From Porphyromonas bennonis DSM 23058 = JCM 16335 (GTDB lineage Bacteria; Bacteroidota; Bacteroidia; Bacteroidales; Porphyromonadaceae), in NCBI RefSeq assembly GCF_000375645.1, contig NZ_AQWR01000010.1:1-54585 (forward strand): a stretch of 54,585 nt of DNA. The letters are read 5' to 3'. Of this stretch, positions 18,078 through 26,890 are shown piece by piece (position 1 is the first letter of the stretch; every line of letters begins with the position of its first letter). Position numbers and translations under genes: made by a program. The notes beneath the pieces are model-generated. The model searched no databases. It was given only the letters and a program-made list of their open reading frames with translations, and had not been told where the DNA came from.

Positions 18078-18459
18078 GGGGCTGACGCATTTGAGCTCTA
18101 CTGATAAGAAGTGATAATCCCTGTCGCTGTGCAATCCCGCCTGCCGATCCCGCAGGGGCGAAGCCCCGGAGGGATCTTCGCTCCATAGCCCGCGTGTCGA
18201 GGCACGAAGTGCCGAAGACCCCGGGAAACGACGACGCATTGAAGTTATACGACCCCGCCAGGGTGTCGCACATACCTGTCAGTCAATCAGTGCGACACCC
18301 TAGCGGGGTCGCGGGATCGCTTGCAATGCCTGCCCCCGGGTCGTCGGGGCTACGCCCCTTGACCCGGGGCTAAAAAGCGGGCACCCCTGCCGGGGTGCTT
18401 CGTTCACCACTCTTTACAATGAGTTGAATGGTTTCTGTACCACTCAAATGCGTCACCCC
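18078..18459. mobile_element. Complete family-R element with inverted ends (MITE-like, inferred)
   Basis: The left end (GGGGC-TGACGCATTTGAG, 18078-18095) and the right end (CTCAAATGCGTCACCCC, 18443-18459) are inverted copies of GGGGTGACGCATTTGAG with small differences. Inside are hairpins: GGCAC-gaa-GTGCC (18201-18213); a long one with arms of about 20 bp, GACCCCGCcAGGGTGTCGCA, at 18251-18310; a nested GGGTCG/GGGGC pair (about 18338-18366); and GCACCCC-tgcc-GGGGTGC (18381-18398). No protein is encoded. The same parts recur at 1-137 and 53566-54585. No clear target-site duplication was seen. Confidence 0.6.
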
Positions 18460-18592
18460 TGCGGCTCCCCGGATCGAGGCGAGTGGAAGGGGACAAAGCC
18501 TTACAAACCGTCTGACTCATAGTCCCTAATAAAGGCACAAAAAGCGAGGGTTCTCAAAATACTGATTATCAGACTAGAAAGATCCGCAGTCT

Positions 18593-18674
18593 CCATTACC
18601 GATATTAGACTTATCTAATACCGATATTAGTGTCGACTAATACCGGTATTAGTGATCACTATTACCGGTATTAG
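18593..18674. repeat. 22-bp-period palindrome array B (4 units)
   Basis: Units start at 18593, 18615, 18637 and 18659: CCATTACCGATATTAG, CTAATACCGATATTAG, CTAATACCGGTATTAG (a perfect 16-bp palindrome) and CTATTACCGGTATTAG. Spacers are ACTTAT, TGTCGA and TGATCA. It lies 57 bases beyond the stop of the small membrane-protein gene. Next to it (18678-18706) is a hairpin, CCCTGCTG/CAGCAGGG, which lacks a T run on the proper side and is not called a terminator. Confidence 0.88.
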
Positions 18675-18731
18675 TTTTCCCTGCTGTCCGGGAGGTCGGC
18701 AGCAGGGGTGGAGGTGATTGAAAGGGCGGGG

Positions 18732-19199
18732 TTATAGTCGCTCCTCGTCAGCGGGGCGGTGCCCCTTGTGGAGGTGGTAGGAGATCCGCTCCACGATGAC
18801 GCAGAGCATCGGCGCAGTGATCAGGATCGTACGGAGCGCAACGGGTGAGAGCCGGCTCGTGCGACCTATTCCGATGAGCAGTCCCAGCAGGATGTAGAGG
18901 GGATAGAAGAGGATCGGGTACTGCTTCCTGATAAACGTCCGATCAGGGAGCAGGCGATCACGCCCGATGGCCCGGCGGAGCAGTAGGCCTACTGCGAGGG
19001 CTCCGACGAGCGCCCCGAGGGAGAGCCACACCGGCACCACTTCTCTGGGCGCGAGATAGACTGCCGTTAGGAGTAAGAAAAACTCGCACATCCACTGGTA
19101 CAGGGTGCGGCTGTGCCGGCTCCGCCCGCTGATCGTGCCACCGAGATAGACGATGGCGAGCAGCAGCGGCACGACGAAGTAGTAGCCGATCCGTTCCAT
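18732..19199 (-). CDS. Small integral membrane protein of unknown function
   Basis: 155 residues, not recognised. Four hydrophobic stretches are visible: VVPLLLAIVYLGG (about 8-20), FFLLLTAVYLA (40-50), LSLGALVGALAVGLLL (59-74) and ILFYPLYILLGLLIGI (about 96-111), with a weaker one at 120-135 (TILITAPMLCVIV). Loops are Arg-rich. It begins 18 bases after ychF and closes the lon-ychF group; no enzyme motif is seen. Confidence 0.6.
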   Translation of the reverse strand: MERIGYYFVVPLLLAIVYLGGTISGRSRHSRTLYQWMCEFFLLLTAVYLAPREVVPVWLSLGALVGALAVGLLLRRAIGRDRLLPDRTFIRKQYPILFYPLYILLGLLIGIGRTSRLSPVALRTILITAPMLCVIVERISYHLHKGHRPADEERL

Positions 19200-19217
19200 A
19201 GGGCTATCGTGAGGCGG

Positions 19218-20321
19218 TCAGACGTTGAAGCGGAAGTTCATGATGTCCCCATCCTGCACGACGTAGTCCTTCCCCTCGATATTGAGCTTGCCGGCCTCCT
19301 TGACCGCCTGCTCGCTCCGGAGGGCAATGAAGTCGTCGTACTTGATCACCTCGGCGCAGATGAATCCGCGCTCGAAGTCGGAGTGGATCACGCCCGCCGC
19401 CTGCGGGGCCTTGCTTCCCCTCGGGTAGGTCCAGGCGCGAACCTCCTTCTTCCCCTCCGTAAAGTAGGTCTCCAGACCCAGCAGCGCATAGGCGGTGCGG
19501 ATCAGACGCGAGACGCCGCTATCCGAGAGCCCTGCCGCCTCGAGGAACTCCTGTCGCTCCTCGTAGGTGTCCAGCTCGGCGATGTCCGCCTCCATCTGAG
19601 CCGCCATCACCATCACTTGCGCCTCCTCGTCCTTCACCGCCTCACGGACGGCGTCGACGAAAGCGTTGCCACTCACGGCATCGTCGTCGGTGACGTTGCA
19701 GACGTAGAGGACCGGCTTGGCGGTGAGTAGGAAGAGCTCACGGAAGCACTTCCCCTCCTCACTCTCGGGGTCGATGTCGAGGGTGCGGGCATTTTTCCCC
19801 GCCTCGAGGATCGGCTTGACCTGCTTGAGGACACTCAGCATCGCCTTGGCGTGCGGGTCACCACCGGAGGCGGTATGCTCCGCCTTCTTCCACCGACCCT
19901 CGATCGTCTCGAGGTCCTTGAGCTGCAGCTCGGTGTCCACCACCTCCTTGTCCCTCACCGGGTCGATCGTCCCATCGACGTGTACGATATTGGGGTCCTC
20001 AAAGCAGCGAAGCACGTGGATGATCGCGTCGGTCTCACGGATATTGGCGAGGAATTGGTTCCCCAGCCCCTCGCCCTTGCTGGCACCGCGCACGAGACCG
20101 GCGATGTCTACGATCTCCACCGTCGTCGGGACGATGCGCTCCGGGTCGACGATCTCGGCGAGGGCATTGAGCCGCTTATCCGGCACGGTGATCGTGCCGA
20201 GGTTTGGCTCAATGGTGCAGAAGGGAAAGTTGGCCGACTGCGCCTTGGCATTTGAGAGGGAATTGAAGAGAGTGGACTTGCCGACATTGGGCAGCCCGAT
20301 GATACCGCACTTGAGTGACAT
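19218..20321 (-). CDS. ychF: Redox-regulated ATPase YchF (Obg family, OLA1-type)
   Basis: 367 residues. P-loop GLPNVGKSTLFN (about 8-19), IEPNLGTITVPDKRL, DIAGLVRGASKGEGLGNQFL (G3), a coiled-coil insertion, and a C-terminal TGS domain (TYFTEGKKEVRAWT... IKYDDFIALRSEQAVKEAGK). YchF hydrolyses ATP rather than GTP and binds ribosomes. It starts 27 bases after lon and is probably cotranscribed. Confidence 0.96.
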   Translation of the reverse strand: MSLKCGIIGLPNVGKSTLFNSLSNAKAQSANFPFCTIEPNLGTITVPDKRLNALAEIVDPERIVPTTVEIVDIAGLVRGASKGEGLGNQFLANIRETDAIIHVLRCFEDPNIVHVDGTIDPVRDKEVVDTELQLKDLETIEGRWKKAEHTASGGDPHAKAMLSVLKQVKPILEAGKNARTLDIDPESEEGKCFRELFLLTAKPVLYVCNVTDDDAVSGNAFVDAVREAVKDEEAQVMVMAAQMEADIAELDTYEERQEFLEAAGLSDSGVSRLIRTAYALLGLETYFTEGKKEVRAWTYPRGSKAPQAAGVIHSDFERGFICAEVIKYDDFIALRSEQAVKEAGKLNIEGKDYVVQDGDIMNFRFNV

Positions 20322-20348
20322 AGGTCTTGATGGCTTGATTGGGTGGTG

Positions 20349-23000
20349 TCAGATCTTTTCCGAGGGAGTGTCGACAGGAGACTTTAGCTCCATCATCTTG
20401 CGCTGCCGCTCGCGCGCCTCGGTGACGCGCTTCATCAGGTCGACCGGGTGGTCCACCTGCTTATCGGAGAGGGCGGCATCGATCACCTCGCTGATGTCGC
20501 GGACGTAGACGAAGGTGAGGTCCTCGAGGTACTCCGCCTTGATCTCGTCGATGTCCTTCTTATTCTCCTCGCAGAGGATCAGCGTCTTGATGCCGGCGCG
20601 CTTGGCGGCGAGGATTTTCTCCTTGATCCCTCCCACTGGGAGCACCTTACCCCGCAGCGTGATCTCGCCTGTCATGGCGATGTGGGGCTTGACCTGGCGC
20701 TGCGTGAGCGTGGAGATGAGTGAGGTGACGATGGTGATGCCGGCGGAGGGACCGTCCTTGGGGATGGCGCCCTCCGGCACGTGGATGTGGAGGTCCCAGT
20801 AGTCGAAGAGGTCCGCATCGATGCCGTACAGGTCGGCGTGGCTCTTGACATACTCGAGGGCGAGGGTGGCGCTCTCCTTCATCACGTCACCGAGGTTGCC
20901 GGTCATGCTGAGCCTCCCCTGGCGTGAGGGGATGGCGGCACTCTCCACGAGGAGGATCACGCCGCCGACGCTGGTCCAGGCAAGGCCGGTGACGACGCCG
21001 GCGTACCTATTGCCCTCATACTTCTCCGGCTTGTGCTTCTCGGGGCCGAGGAGCTCGGGGAGATCAGAGGGGGAGACGGTGACGGGGAAGAAGGTGCGCG
21101 CCCGCTCGCGCATCTGGTCCTCCTTCGTGAGACGGATCTCCTTCCCCTCCGCATCAGTACGGGTCTCGGGGATCTCCCGTGCCTGAGCCTCAGGGCTCTC
21201 AGCATGCTCCATCGCCTGCTTGGCGAGCTTGCGGAGGAGCTCACGGATGCGCTTGTCGAGCTGACGCACACCGCTCTCGAGGGTATAGTCCTCGATCAGG
21301 CGGTCAATGGTCCGCTTGGAGAGCTTCACGTCACCCTTCCTCAGCCCGATCTGGTCGAGCGAATTGGGGATCAGGTGGCGCTTGGCGATCTCTACCTTCT
21401 CCTCCGGGATATAGCCGCTCACCTCGATCATCTCCATACGGTCCCGCAGGGGGCCGGGGATGTCTCCGACGTTATTTGCCGTGGCGATGAAGAGCGCCCG
21501 GCTGAGGTCGTAGTCGAGGTCGAGGTAATTGTCGTGGAAGGTATTATTCTGCTCGGGGTCGAGCACCTCGAGGAGGGCACTGGAGGGGTCGCCCTTGTAG
21601 TCGTTGGCTAGCTTATCCACCTCGTCGAGGACGAAGACGGGATTGCCCGAGCCGGCCTTGAGGAAACCCTTGATGATCCGTCCCGGCATCGCTCCGATAT
21701 AGGTGCGTCGGTGACCGCGGATCTCCGCCTCATCGTGCATGCCGCCGAGGGAGATCCGGACATACTTCCGCCCGAGAGCGCGGGCGATGCTCTTACCGAG
21801 GGAGGTCTTGCCCACTCCGGGGGGGCCGTAGAGGCAGAGGATCGGTGCATGGAGGTTGCCCTTGAGCTTCAGCACAGAGAGGTGCTCGAGGATGCGCTCC
21901 TTGACCTTCTCGAGACCGAAGTGGTCCTTGTCGAGGATGCGCTGGGCGGTCTGGATATTGAAGTTATCCTTCGTCACCTTATCCCACGGCAGGTCGAGGA
22001 TCGTCTGGCAGTACTGCAGCTGGACGCTGTAGTCCGGGCTCTGTGTGCTCATGTGCCGCAGCTTGGCGACCTCCTTGCGGAAGGCCTCGCCCACCTCGGA
22101 GGGCCACTTTTTCTTTGCCCCCTTGGCGAGCATCGTCGTGATCTGATCCTCGTCGTCGTCGGAGAGCTCCTTGCGGATCTGCTGCATCTGCTGCTGGAGG
22201 AAGTAGTCCCTCTGCTGCTTGTCCATCTCGCTCCGCGTCTGGAGGCGGATCTTCTGCCGCAGGGTCTGCAGCTCCGCCATCTGATTGAGGAGCGGGAGGA
22301 GGAGGAAGCCGCGCTGCTTCATGTCCGAGGTGAGGAGGAGTAAGATCTTCTGCTCCTGCTCCTCGGGGAAATTGCTGGCGCTGAAGTTGATGATCACCGT
22401 CGGGTCTTGCAGTCGGTGAGCCGATGCGATGAAGGGCTTGGGCACGTCGCCCTTGAAGATCAGGAGCTGGATCATCACCTCCTTGATCGTCATGGCGAGG
22501 GCGCGATACTCCATGTCGCTCTCGTCCGGCTCCTCCTCCGGGCTGAGGGTGTAGGAGGCCTTGACGAAGGGGCTGACGCTTACGAAGTCGCCCAGACGCA
22601 CGCGGACCTTGCCCTGCATCACCACGGTAAGCATCCCATCACCCATATCGGCCACATGCATCACCTCAGCGATGATGCCGTAGTCGATCAGGTCCTCGCG
22701 AGTCGGCTCCTCGATGGTTGGGTCCTTCTGCGTCGCTACGAGGATATGCTTATTGTCCGCCGTGGAGAGGTAGTCGAGGATGCGCTTGGACTTATCCCGC
22801 CCGACGATGAGCGGCATCGCCACGTAGGGGAAGAGCTGGTCTGTGCGCATCGGCAGGAGAGGCAGCACATCCGGCAGCTCCTGAATGTCCTCCTCGAAGT
22901 CCAGTCTCTCATCGTACTCAGGCAGTATCATAGGCATCATTTGCGGTCTCTGCGGAGTGTCGTCGTCCTCCTCGAGCTCTATATCGTCGATATCAAACAT
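20349..23000 (-). CDS. lon: ATP-dependent protease Lon
   Basis: 883 residues from the ATG at 23000 ([14 protein letters not shown]). Reading upstream to 23066 would put the start on top of the promoter, so the shorter form is chosen. N-terminal substrate domain ([22 protein letters not shown], from about 45), AAA+ domain with Walker [10 protein letters not shown] (about 391) and Walker [10 protein letters not shown] (about 453), and the Ser-Lys protease domain with [10 protein letters not shown] (Ser about 751) and [13 protein letters not shown] (Lys about 794). It degrades misfolded and regulatory proteins in the cytosol. The acidic N-terminal tail is longer than in E. coli Lon (784 residues). 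Confidence 0.97.
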   Translation of the reverse strand: MFDIDDIELEEDDDTPQRPQMMPMILPEYDERLDFEEDIQELPDVLPLLPMRTDQLFPYVAMPLIVGRDKSKRILDYLSTADNKHILVATQKDPTIEEPTREDLIDYGIIAEVMHVADMGDGMLTVVMQGKVRVRLGDFVSVSPFVKASYTLSPEEEPDESDMEYRALAMTIKEVMIQLLIFKGDVPKPFIASAHRLQDPTVIINFSASNFPEEQEQKILLLLTSDMKQRGFLLLPLLNQMAELQTLRQKIRLQTRSEMDKQQRDYFLQQQMQQIRKELSDDDEDQITTMLAKGAKKKWPSEVGEAFRKEVAKLRHMSTQSPDYSVQLQYCQTILDLPWDKVTKDNFNIQTAQRILDKDHFGLEKVKERILEHLSVLKLKGNLHAPILCLYGPPGVGKTSLGKSIARALGRKYVRISLGGMHDEAEIRGHRRTYIGAMPGRIIKGFLKAGSGNPVFVLDEVDKLANDYKGDPSSALLEVLDPEQNNTFHDNYLDLDYDLSRALFIATANNVGDIPGPLRDRMEMIEVSGYIPEEKVEIAKRHLIPNSLDQIGLRKGDVKLSKRTIDRLIEDYTLESGVRQLDKRIRELLRKLAKQAMEHAESPEAQAREIPETRTDAEGKEIRLTKEDQMRERARTFFPVTVSPSDLPELLGPEKHKPEKYEGNRYAGVVTGLAWTSVGGVILLVESAAIPSRQGRLSMTGNLGDVMKESATLALEYVKSHADLYGIDADLFDYWDLHIHVPEGAIPKDGPSAGITIVTSLISTLTQRQVKPHIAMTGEITLRGKVLPVGGIKEKILAAKRAGIKTLILCEENKKDIDEIKAEYLEDLTFVYVRDISEVIDAALSDKQVDHPVDLMKRVTEARERQRKMMELKSPVDTPSEKI

Positions 23001-23054
23001 GCTGATCGTCAGTTCTGTTACGGCATAGCAACACTTCCCTACGCCAATAGTGTG

Positions 23055-23062
23055 CAAAGGTA
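23055..23062 (-). promoter_or_regulatory. Putative -7 element for lon
   Basis: Minus strand TACCTTTG, 55 bases before the lon ATG at 23000. The -33 element is not clear. No CIRCE or other heat-shock operator was recognised nearby. Confidence 0.5.
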
Positions 23063-23107
23063 CCAATAATTGACCACAGCCCTACCTCCCGACCGACCGA
23101 TCCGGTC

Positions 23108-23707
23108 GGGGTGACGCATTTGAGCTCATCGCAAAGAGTAAGGACCGATGCACCCCCTCTCGGGTGTCCTTTGCCGAGCGTTATTTCACGAGTGACCAAC
23201 CAGTAGGAAACCCCGGCAGGGGTCCGTTTTTCATAGCTGTATGTTTGCCGTATGTTCGTTGAGGGGGGCTATAGGACGAGTCGGACGTTCTGCCCAAATA
23301 TTCTAGGCTCTGACAGCATTCCGGCATCCGCAAGGATGCCCGTTCCATAGGCATCGGTCGAGGTACGTAGTGCCGAAGACCCCGGGGACGTAAAGCACCA
23401 TATATATTATTGAACCACGTCAAGGGGCGTACACCTGCCGGTGGCAGGCGGCAAGTGCAGCACCACAATAGTTCATAGGCCGTCTCTCTTGAAAAAAACG
23501 AGGCTCGGCAGAAGGACAGTCCTTTAGTCTGCACTTTTAGTCAAGAGGAGGCAGGAAGAGACACAGAGAGACTCTTTGAGACAACCCCTCTCTGCGGAGG
23601 TGGTATTTTTGCACCACTAAAGCTTCCGGGTAAGCTACGCAGTCGCCGTTCAATACGGGGTAATGACTTCTCTCCTTTATATTCCGCACCACTCAAATGC
23701 GTCACCC
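23108..23707. mobile_element. Family-R element, long variant with inverted ends (MITE-like, inferred)
   Basis: Left end GGGGTGACGCATTTGAG (23108-23124) and right end CTCAAATGCGTCACCC (23692-23707) are inverted. Inside are hairpins such as GGCATCCgcaaGGATGCC (around 23325) and CCTGCC-ggt-GGCAGG (around 23434), and a block (23219-23381) that is a diverged reverse-complement copy of 54162-54322. It fills most of the 724 bases between recO and lon and carries no credible gene. Confidence 0.6.
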
Positions 23708-23724
23708 GCTGCGCTCCAGTCACC

Positions 23725-24447
23725 TCAGGAGAGGAGCCGGCGGAGGATGGCGGGGGACTTGAGGGTCCCCATCTCGGGGAAGTGGTAGGTCATATAGTCG
23801 AGGAGCAGCGTCATCAGACTATTTCGCTCCTCCCTGGAGAGCGGGATAGCGAGCGGGTCGGGCTCGGTGATGAAGCGGTAGAGGAGCTCCGCCCTGCCCG
23901 CTTCTGCCCCTTCGCCTCGGCTCCTCGGTGCACGGAAGAGCCCCTCCTGCAGATCGAGGACATCACCTGGGCGATAGCCGTCGTACCGCGGGAGGATCCC
24001 GAGGTGGTGGCAGAGACCGGTCATCAGCCTCAGGTGCCAGGAGGCGCGCGCCGTGTCAGAGATCCGGTCGAGGTCGGCGAGGCTCTCCCGGAGGTAGCCG
24101 TAGAGCGCTCGGTCCGGCGAGGCTGAGCGGAGGAGCCGGTGGAGCAGCTCGGTGGCAAAGAGGGCGAGGGCGTTGGCGGAGGGGTCGATGCTCGGAGCGG
24201 AGAGGAGCTGCACGATCGTGGTACCCCGGGGGATGAAGACCTCTCTCGTGCTGCGGTAGTCGATAGTGGTGCGGATGACGGAGAGGGGAATAAAAAGGGC
24301 TCTCGCCCCTCCGGCTGTCTTGCGGCCGGCGGGACGAGAGGCTCTCAGGGACAGCGACCCGAAGAGGTCACTGTAGACATGTATCATGTAAGCGGTGTCG
24401 GAGAAGCGTACCGCTGTGAGGACGATTGCTTCGATCTCAGTCGTCAT
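23725..24447 (-). CDS. recO: DNA repair protein RecO
   Basis: 240 residues from ATG 24447 (MTTEIEAIVL); ATG 24462 would add five. N-terminal OB-fold (EAIVLTAVRFSDTAYMIHVYSDLFGSLSLRASR), then helical C domain with ELLHRLLR and LGILPRYDGYRPGDVLDLQEGLF. The zinc Cys residues of some RecO proteins are absent, as is common in Bacteroidales. RecO with RecR loads RecA on SSB-coated gaps. Follows pepD by 33 bases. Confidence 0.9.
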   Translation of the reverse strand: MTTEIEAIVLTAVRFSDTAYMIHVYSDLFGSLSLRASRPAGRKTAGGARALFIPLSVIRTTIDYRSTREVFIPRGTTIVQLLSAPSIDPSANALALFATELLHRLLRSASPDRALYGYLRESLADLDRISDTARASWHLRLMTGLCHHLGILPRYDGYRPGDVLDLQEGLFRAPRSRGEGAEAGRAELLYRFITEPDPLAIPLSREERNSLMTLLLDYMTYHFPEMGTLKSPAILRRLLS

Positions 24448-24480
24448 GAGACCCTCACACAAGGTCCCCGCATCGGGGTA

Positions 24481-25938
24481 TCAGAGCTTCTCCAGCATCC
24501 GTACGACGAGGTCGTATGCCTGACCGACGGTGTCGATCTTGACGCGCTCGTCCGGGCTGTGCGGATGGAGGATCGTCGGTCCGACGGAGACCATATCGGT
24601 CTCGGGGGCGATGCCCTGGAAGAGTCCGGTCTCCAGTCCTCCGTGGATGATCTGAAGCTTAGGCTCCGACTTGAAGAGCTCCTCATAAGACTCCTTGGTC
24701 ACATCCAGCAGGTGAGACTGAGCATTGGGCTGCCAACCAGTGTAAGAGCCACTGAGTTCCACCTCGGCACCGATCAGCTCAAAGGCACTGCAGACCATAT
24801 CGGCTACCATCTGCTTGCGACTCTCGCTGGAGCTACGCACGAGGAACTTGGCACGCACCTCGCCCTCCTCGATACTGAGGATCGCAAGATTGGATGACGC
24901 CTCGGTGGTACCGGGGAAGTCTACGAGGGTGGAGGCGACGCCATTGTGTACAGCACTGATGGCGAGGATCACCGCATCGCGTACCTCGCGAGGCATGACC
25001 TTCTTCGGCTCCTCCTCAAGCGGTGTGGCGGTAAAGGTGATGTGATTCTCCACCTGACCGTACTCGGCATTGAAGAGACTCTCCCACTCCTCGACCATAT
25101 TGGCGAGGGTATCAGTCTTCTCGCCCTCCTTGACGCAGACGATCGCCTTAGCCTCGCGGGGGATGGCATTGCGGAGCGTACCGGCATCGACGGAGGCGAT
25201 GTCGAGATTGGTCTCCCGGACGGCGTGCTTGAGGAAGCGGAAGAGCATCTTCACGGCATTACCACGACCGAGATTGATGTCCACGCCGGAGTGGCCACCC
25301 TTGAGACCGGAGAGGGAGAGCTCGTAGGCGACGGCACTCTTCTTTGCCTTCTCCTCCTTGTAGCCAAGGGTTGCGGTGACGTCCACGCCACCGGCGCAGC
25401 CGATGAAGATCTCACCCATCATCTCGGAGTCGAGATTGATGAGGTACTTGCCCTTGATGTCTCCGGCGACCAGCTCGTGTGCGCCGATCATACCCTCCTC
25501 CTCGTCGACGGTGAAGATCGCCTCGATGGGGCCGTGCTTCAGCGTATTATCCTCGAGGATTGCCAGAGTGATCGCATCACCGATACCGTCATCAGCACCG
25601 AGGGTGGTGTCACGGGCGGTGACCCACTCGCCGTCGATGTAGGCGTCGATCGGGTCCTTCTCGAAGTCGTGATCCGACTCAGGAGTCTTCTGCGGCACCA
25701 TATCCATATGGGACTGCAGGGTCACCATCGGATGATCCTCGTAGCCCTCGGAGGCGGGCTTGTAGATAAATACGTTGCCCGCCTTGGTGCGGCGGGTCTC
25801 GAGACCGAGCTCCTTACCGACGCCGGCGATGTACTTCGAGATCGCCTCGCAGTGGTGGGTGGGACGGGGATGCTGGGTGAAGGCGTGGAAGTGCTTCCAG
25901 ACCAATTCGGGCTTCAGATTCTTGATTTCCTCAGACAT
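24481..25938 (-). CDS. pepD: Aminoacyl-histidine dipeptidase / cytosol non-specific dipeptidase (M20)
   Basis: 485 residues. Zinc ligands and catalytic residues of M20C are visible: TLQSHMDMVPQK, DTTLGADDGIGDA, TVDEEEGMIGAHEL, LINLDSEMMGEIFIGCAGG and, at the end, GPTILHPHSPDERV. The lid/dimer domain starts near LKGGHSGVDINLGRGNAVK. It cleaves cytosolic dipeptides, such as Xaa-His; useful for a peptide-consuming anaerobe. First gene of pepD-recO. Confidence 0.95.
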   Translation of the reverse strand: MSEEIKNLKPELVWKHFHAFTQHPRPTHHCEAISKYIAGVGKELGLETRRTKAGNVFIYKPASEGYEDHPMVTLQSHMDMVPQKTPESDHDFEKDPIDAYIDGEWVTARDTTLGADDGIGDAITLAILEDNTLKHGPIEAIFTVDEEEGMIGAHELVAGDIKGKYLINLDSEMMGEIFIGCAGGVDVTATLGYKEEKAKKSAVAYELSLSGLKGGHSGVDINLGRGNAVKMLFRFLKHAVRETNLDIASVDAGTLRNAIPREAKAIVCVKEGEKTDTLANMVEEWESLFNAEYGQVENHITFTATPLEEEPKKVMPREVRDAVILAISAVHNGVASTLVDFPGTTEASSNLAILSIEEGEVRAKFLVRSSSESRKQMVADMVCSAFELIGAEVELSGSYTGWQPNAQSHLLDVTKESYEELFKSEPKLQIIHGGLETGLFQGIAPETDMVSVGPTILHPHSPDERVKIDTVGQAYDLVVRMLEKL

Positions 25939-25968
25939 AGAATATGGGTTTTGGTTTTTTTATTCTCT

Positions 25969-25976
25969 CAAAGGTA
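25969..25976 (-). promoter_or_regulatory. Putative -7 element for pepD-recO
   Basis: Minus strand TACCTTTG, 31 bases before the pepD start. -33 not evident. Confidence 0.5.
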
Positions 25977-25988
25977 CGAAAAAACATC

Positions 25989-26324
25989 CTACTTGCGGAC
26001 GTAGTGCTGCATCGGCTCGTCGGGGAGGATCATCGACAGCTCGATGAAGCCGGCGTACTCGCCATCCTGGTACCAGGGGATCTGGTAGATGAGCTTTTTC
26101 TTCCCCTTCTTATCGATGGTGTAGACGTGCTTGAGCTCCTCGGTCATCATCTTCTGGAGGAGTGAGCGGGCAGGCTCGGGGTGGCAGTCGAGGACGTTGA
26201 AGCCGATGAGGTCGCGCCCGTCAGGGCAATTGACCTGGCGCGACTGCTGATTCATCTCGATGATCTTCCCCTCCTTGTCGCAAATGGTGACGGATATATC
26301 CGCCTCGTCAAAGTACTTGAGCAT
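25989..26324 (-). CDS. Stand-alone PAS-domain protein
   Basis: 111 residues from ATG 26324 (MLKYFDEADISVTICDKEGK); upstream reading is rejected as it crosses the promoter. One PAS fold covers nearly all of it: VTICDKEGKIIEMNQQSRQV (11-30), LIGFNVLDCHPEPARSLLQKMM (39-60), and the beta strands VYTIDKKGKKKLIYQIPWYQDGEYAGFIELSMIL (67-100). The LDCHP box recalls PAS proteins that may bind haem or other small ligands, but this is a resemblance only. There is no DNA-binding, kinase or cyclase domain, so it would have to signal to a partner. Genes on either side (pepD, queF) give no hint. Confidence 0.8.
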   Translation of the reverse strand: MLKYFDEADISVTICDKEGKIIEMNQQSRQVNCPDGRDLIGFNVLDCHPEPARSLLQKMMTEELKHVYTIDKKGKKKLIYQIPWYQDGEYAGFIELSMILPDEPMQHYVRK

Positions 26325-26350
26325 AATAGTGGTGACTAAGTGTTGTTTCG

Positions 26351-26358
26351 CAAAGGTA
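26351..26358 (-). promoter_or_regulatory. Putative -7 element for the PAS gene
   Basis: Minus strand TACCTTTG, 27 bases before the ATG at 26324. It faces away from the queF -7 element at 26382, making a compact divergent promoter region. Confidence 0.5.
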
Positions 26359-26381
26359 CCCACACTTGGAGATAAAATCGC

Positions 26382-26389
26382 TACTTTTG
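26382..26389 (+). promoter_or_regulatory. Putative -7 element for queF
   Basis: TACTTTTG matches TAnnTTTG, 21 bases before the queF ATG at 26411. No preQ1 riboswitch fold was recognised in this very short leader. Confidence 0.45.
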
Positions 26390-26410
26390 CTCCATAACGA
26401 TCATCCCAAT

Positions 26411-26887
26411 ATGACAGCACATACAGACAAAGAGAGAGAAGAGGAAGGGCTGCAGCTGCTCCGCCCGCACGATACACACTACCCGGAGGACTACGATCCG
26501 TCGGTACTGGAGACGTTTATCAATAAGCACCCGGACAACGACTACTGGGTCCGCTTCAATTGCCCTGAGTTCACCAGCCTCTGCCCGATCACGGGGCAGC
26601 CGGACTTTGCCGAGATACGGATCAGCTACATCCCCGACGTGCGGATGGTGGAGAGCAAGGCGCTGAAGATCTATCTCTTCTCCTTCCGCAACCACGGCGC
26701 CTTCCACGAGGACTGCGTCAATATCATCATGAAGGATCTGATCCGCGTGATGGACCCGAAGTACATCGAGGTGACGGGGCTCTTCACACCGCGCGGTGGG
26801 ATCAGCATCTACCCCTACGCCAATTACGGTCGTCCCGGCACACGCTACGAGCAGCTGGCGGAGCGCCGTCTCGAGGCTCACGAGTAA
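26411..26887 (+). CDS. queF: NADPH-dependent 7-cyano-7-deazaguanine (preQ0) reductase
   Basis: 158 residues. The unimodular QueF signature is complete: [13 protein letters not shown] with catalytic Cys58 and Asp65, and the NADPH-binding [15 protein letters not shown] (81-95) followed by FHEDCVN. It reduces preQ0 to preQ1 in queuosine synthesis. Alone here: other que genes are not in the window. It ends three bases before the convergent rsmH gene. Confidence 0.97.
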   Translation: MTAHTDKEREEEGLQLLRPHDTHYPEDYDPSVLETFINKHPDNDYWVRFNCPEFTSLCPITGQPDFAEIRISYIPDVRMVESKALKIYLFSFRNHGAFHEDCVNIIMKDLIRVMDPKYIEVTGLFTPRGGISIYPYANYGRPGTRYEQLAERRLEAHE

Positions 26888-26890
26888 GCT

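Noticed and set aside
18010-18273. N-terminal extension of the M16 peptidase by 88 residues
   Set aside because: The extension is translated family-R repeat DNA and contains the TACCTTTG promoter; M16 homology starts at 18009.
18593-18674. Palindrome arrays as CRISPR or parS
   Set aside because: Spacers of 6 bp are far too short for CRISPR and no cas gene is near; the units do not resemble the parS sequence TGTTTCACGTGAAACA.
18678-18706. Hairpin CCCTGCTG/CAGCAGGG as terminator of the lon-ychF group
   Set aside because: On the minus strand it is followed by A residues, not T, so intrinsic termination is not supported.
23001-23066. Longer Lon start
   Set aside because: It would place the start codon upstream of the -7 element at 23055-23062, so the message would not contain it.
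23181-23534. Open frame of 117 codons on the minus strand between lon and recO
   Set aside because: Made of repeat modules; the same DNA appears elsewhere without an open frame.
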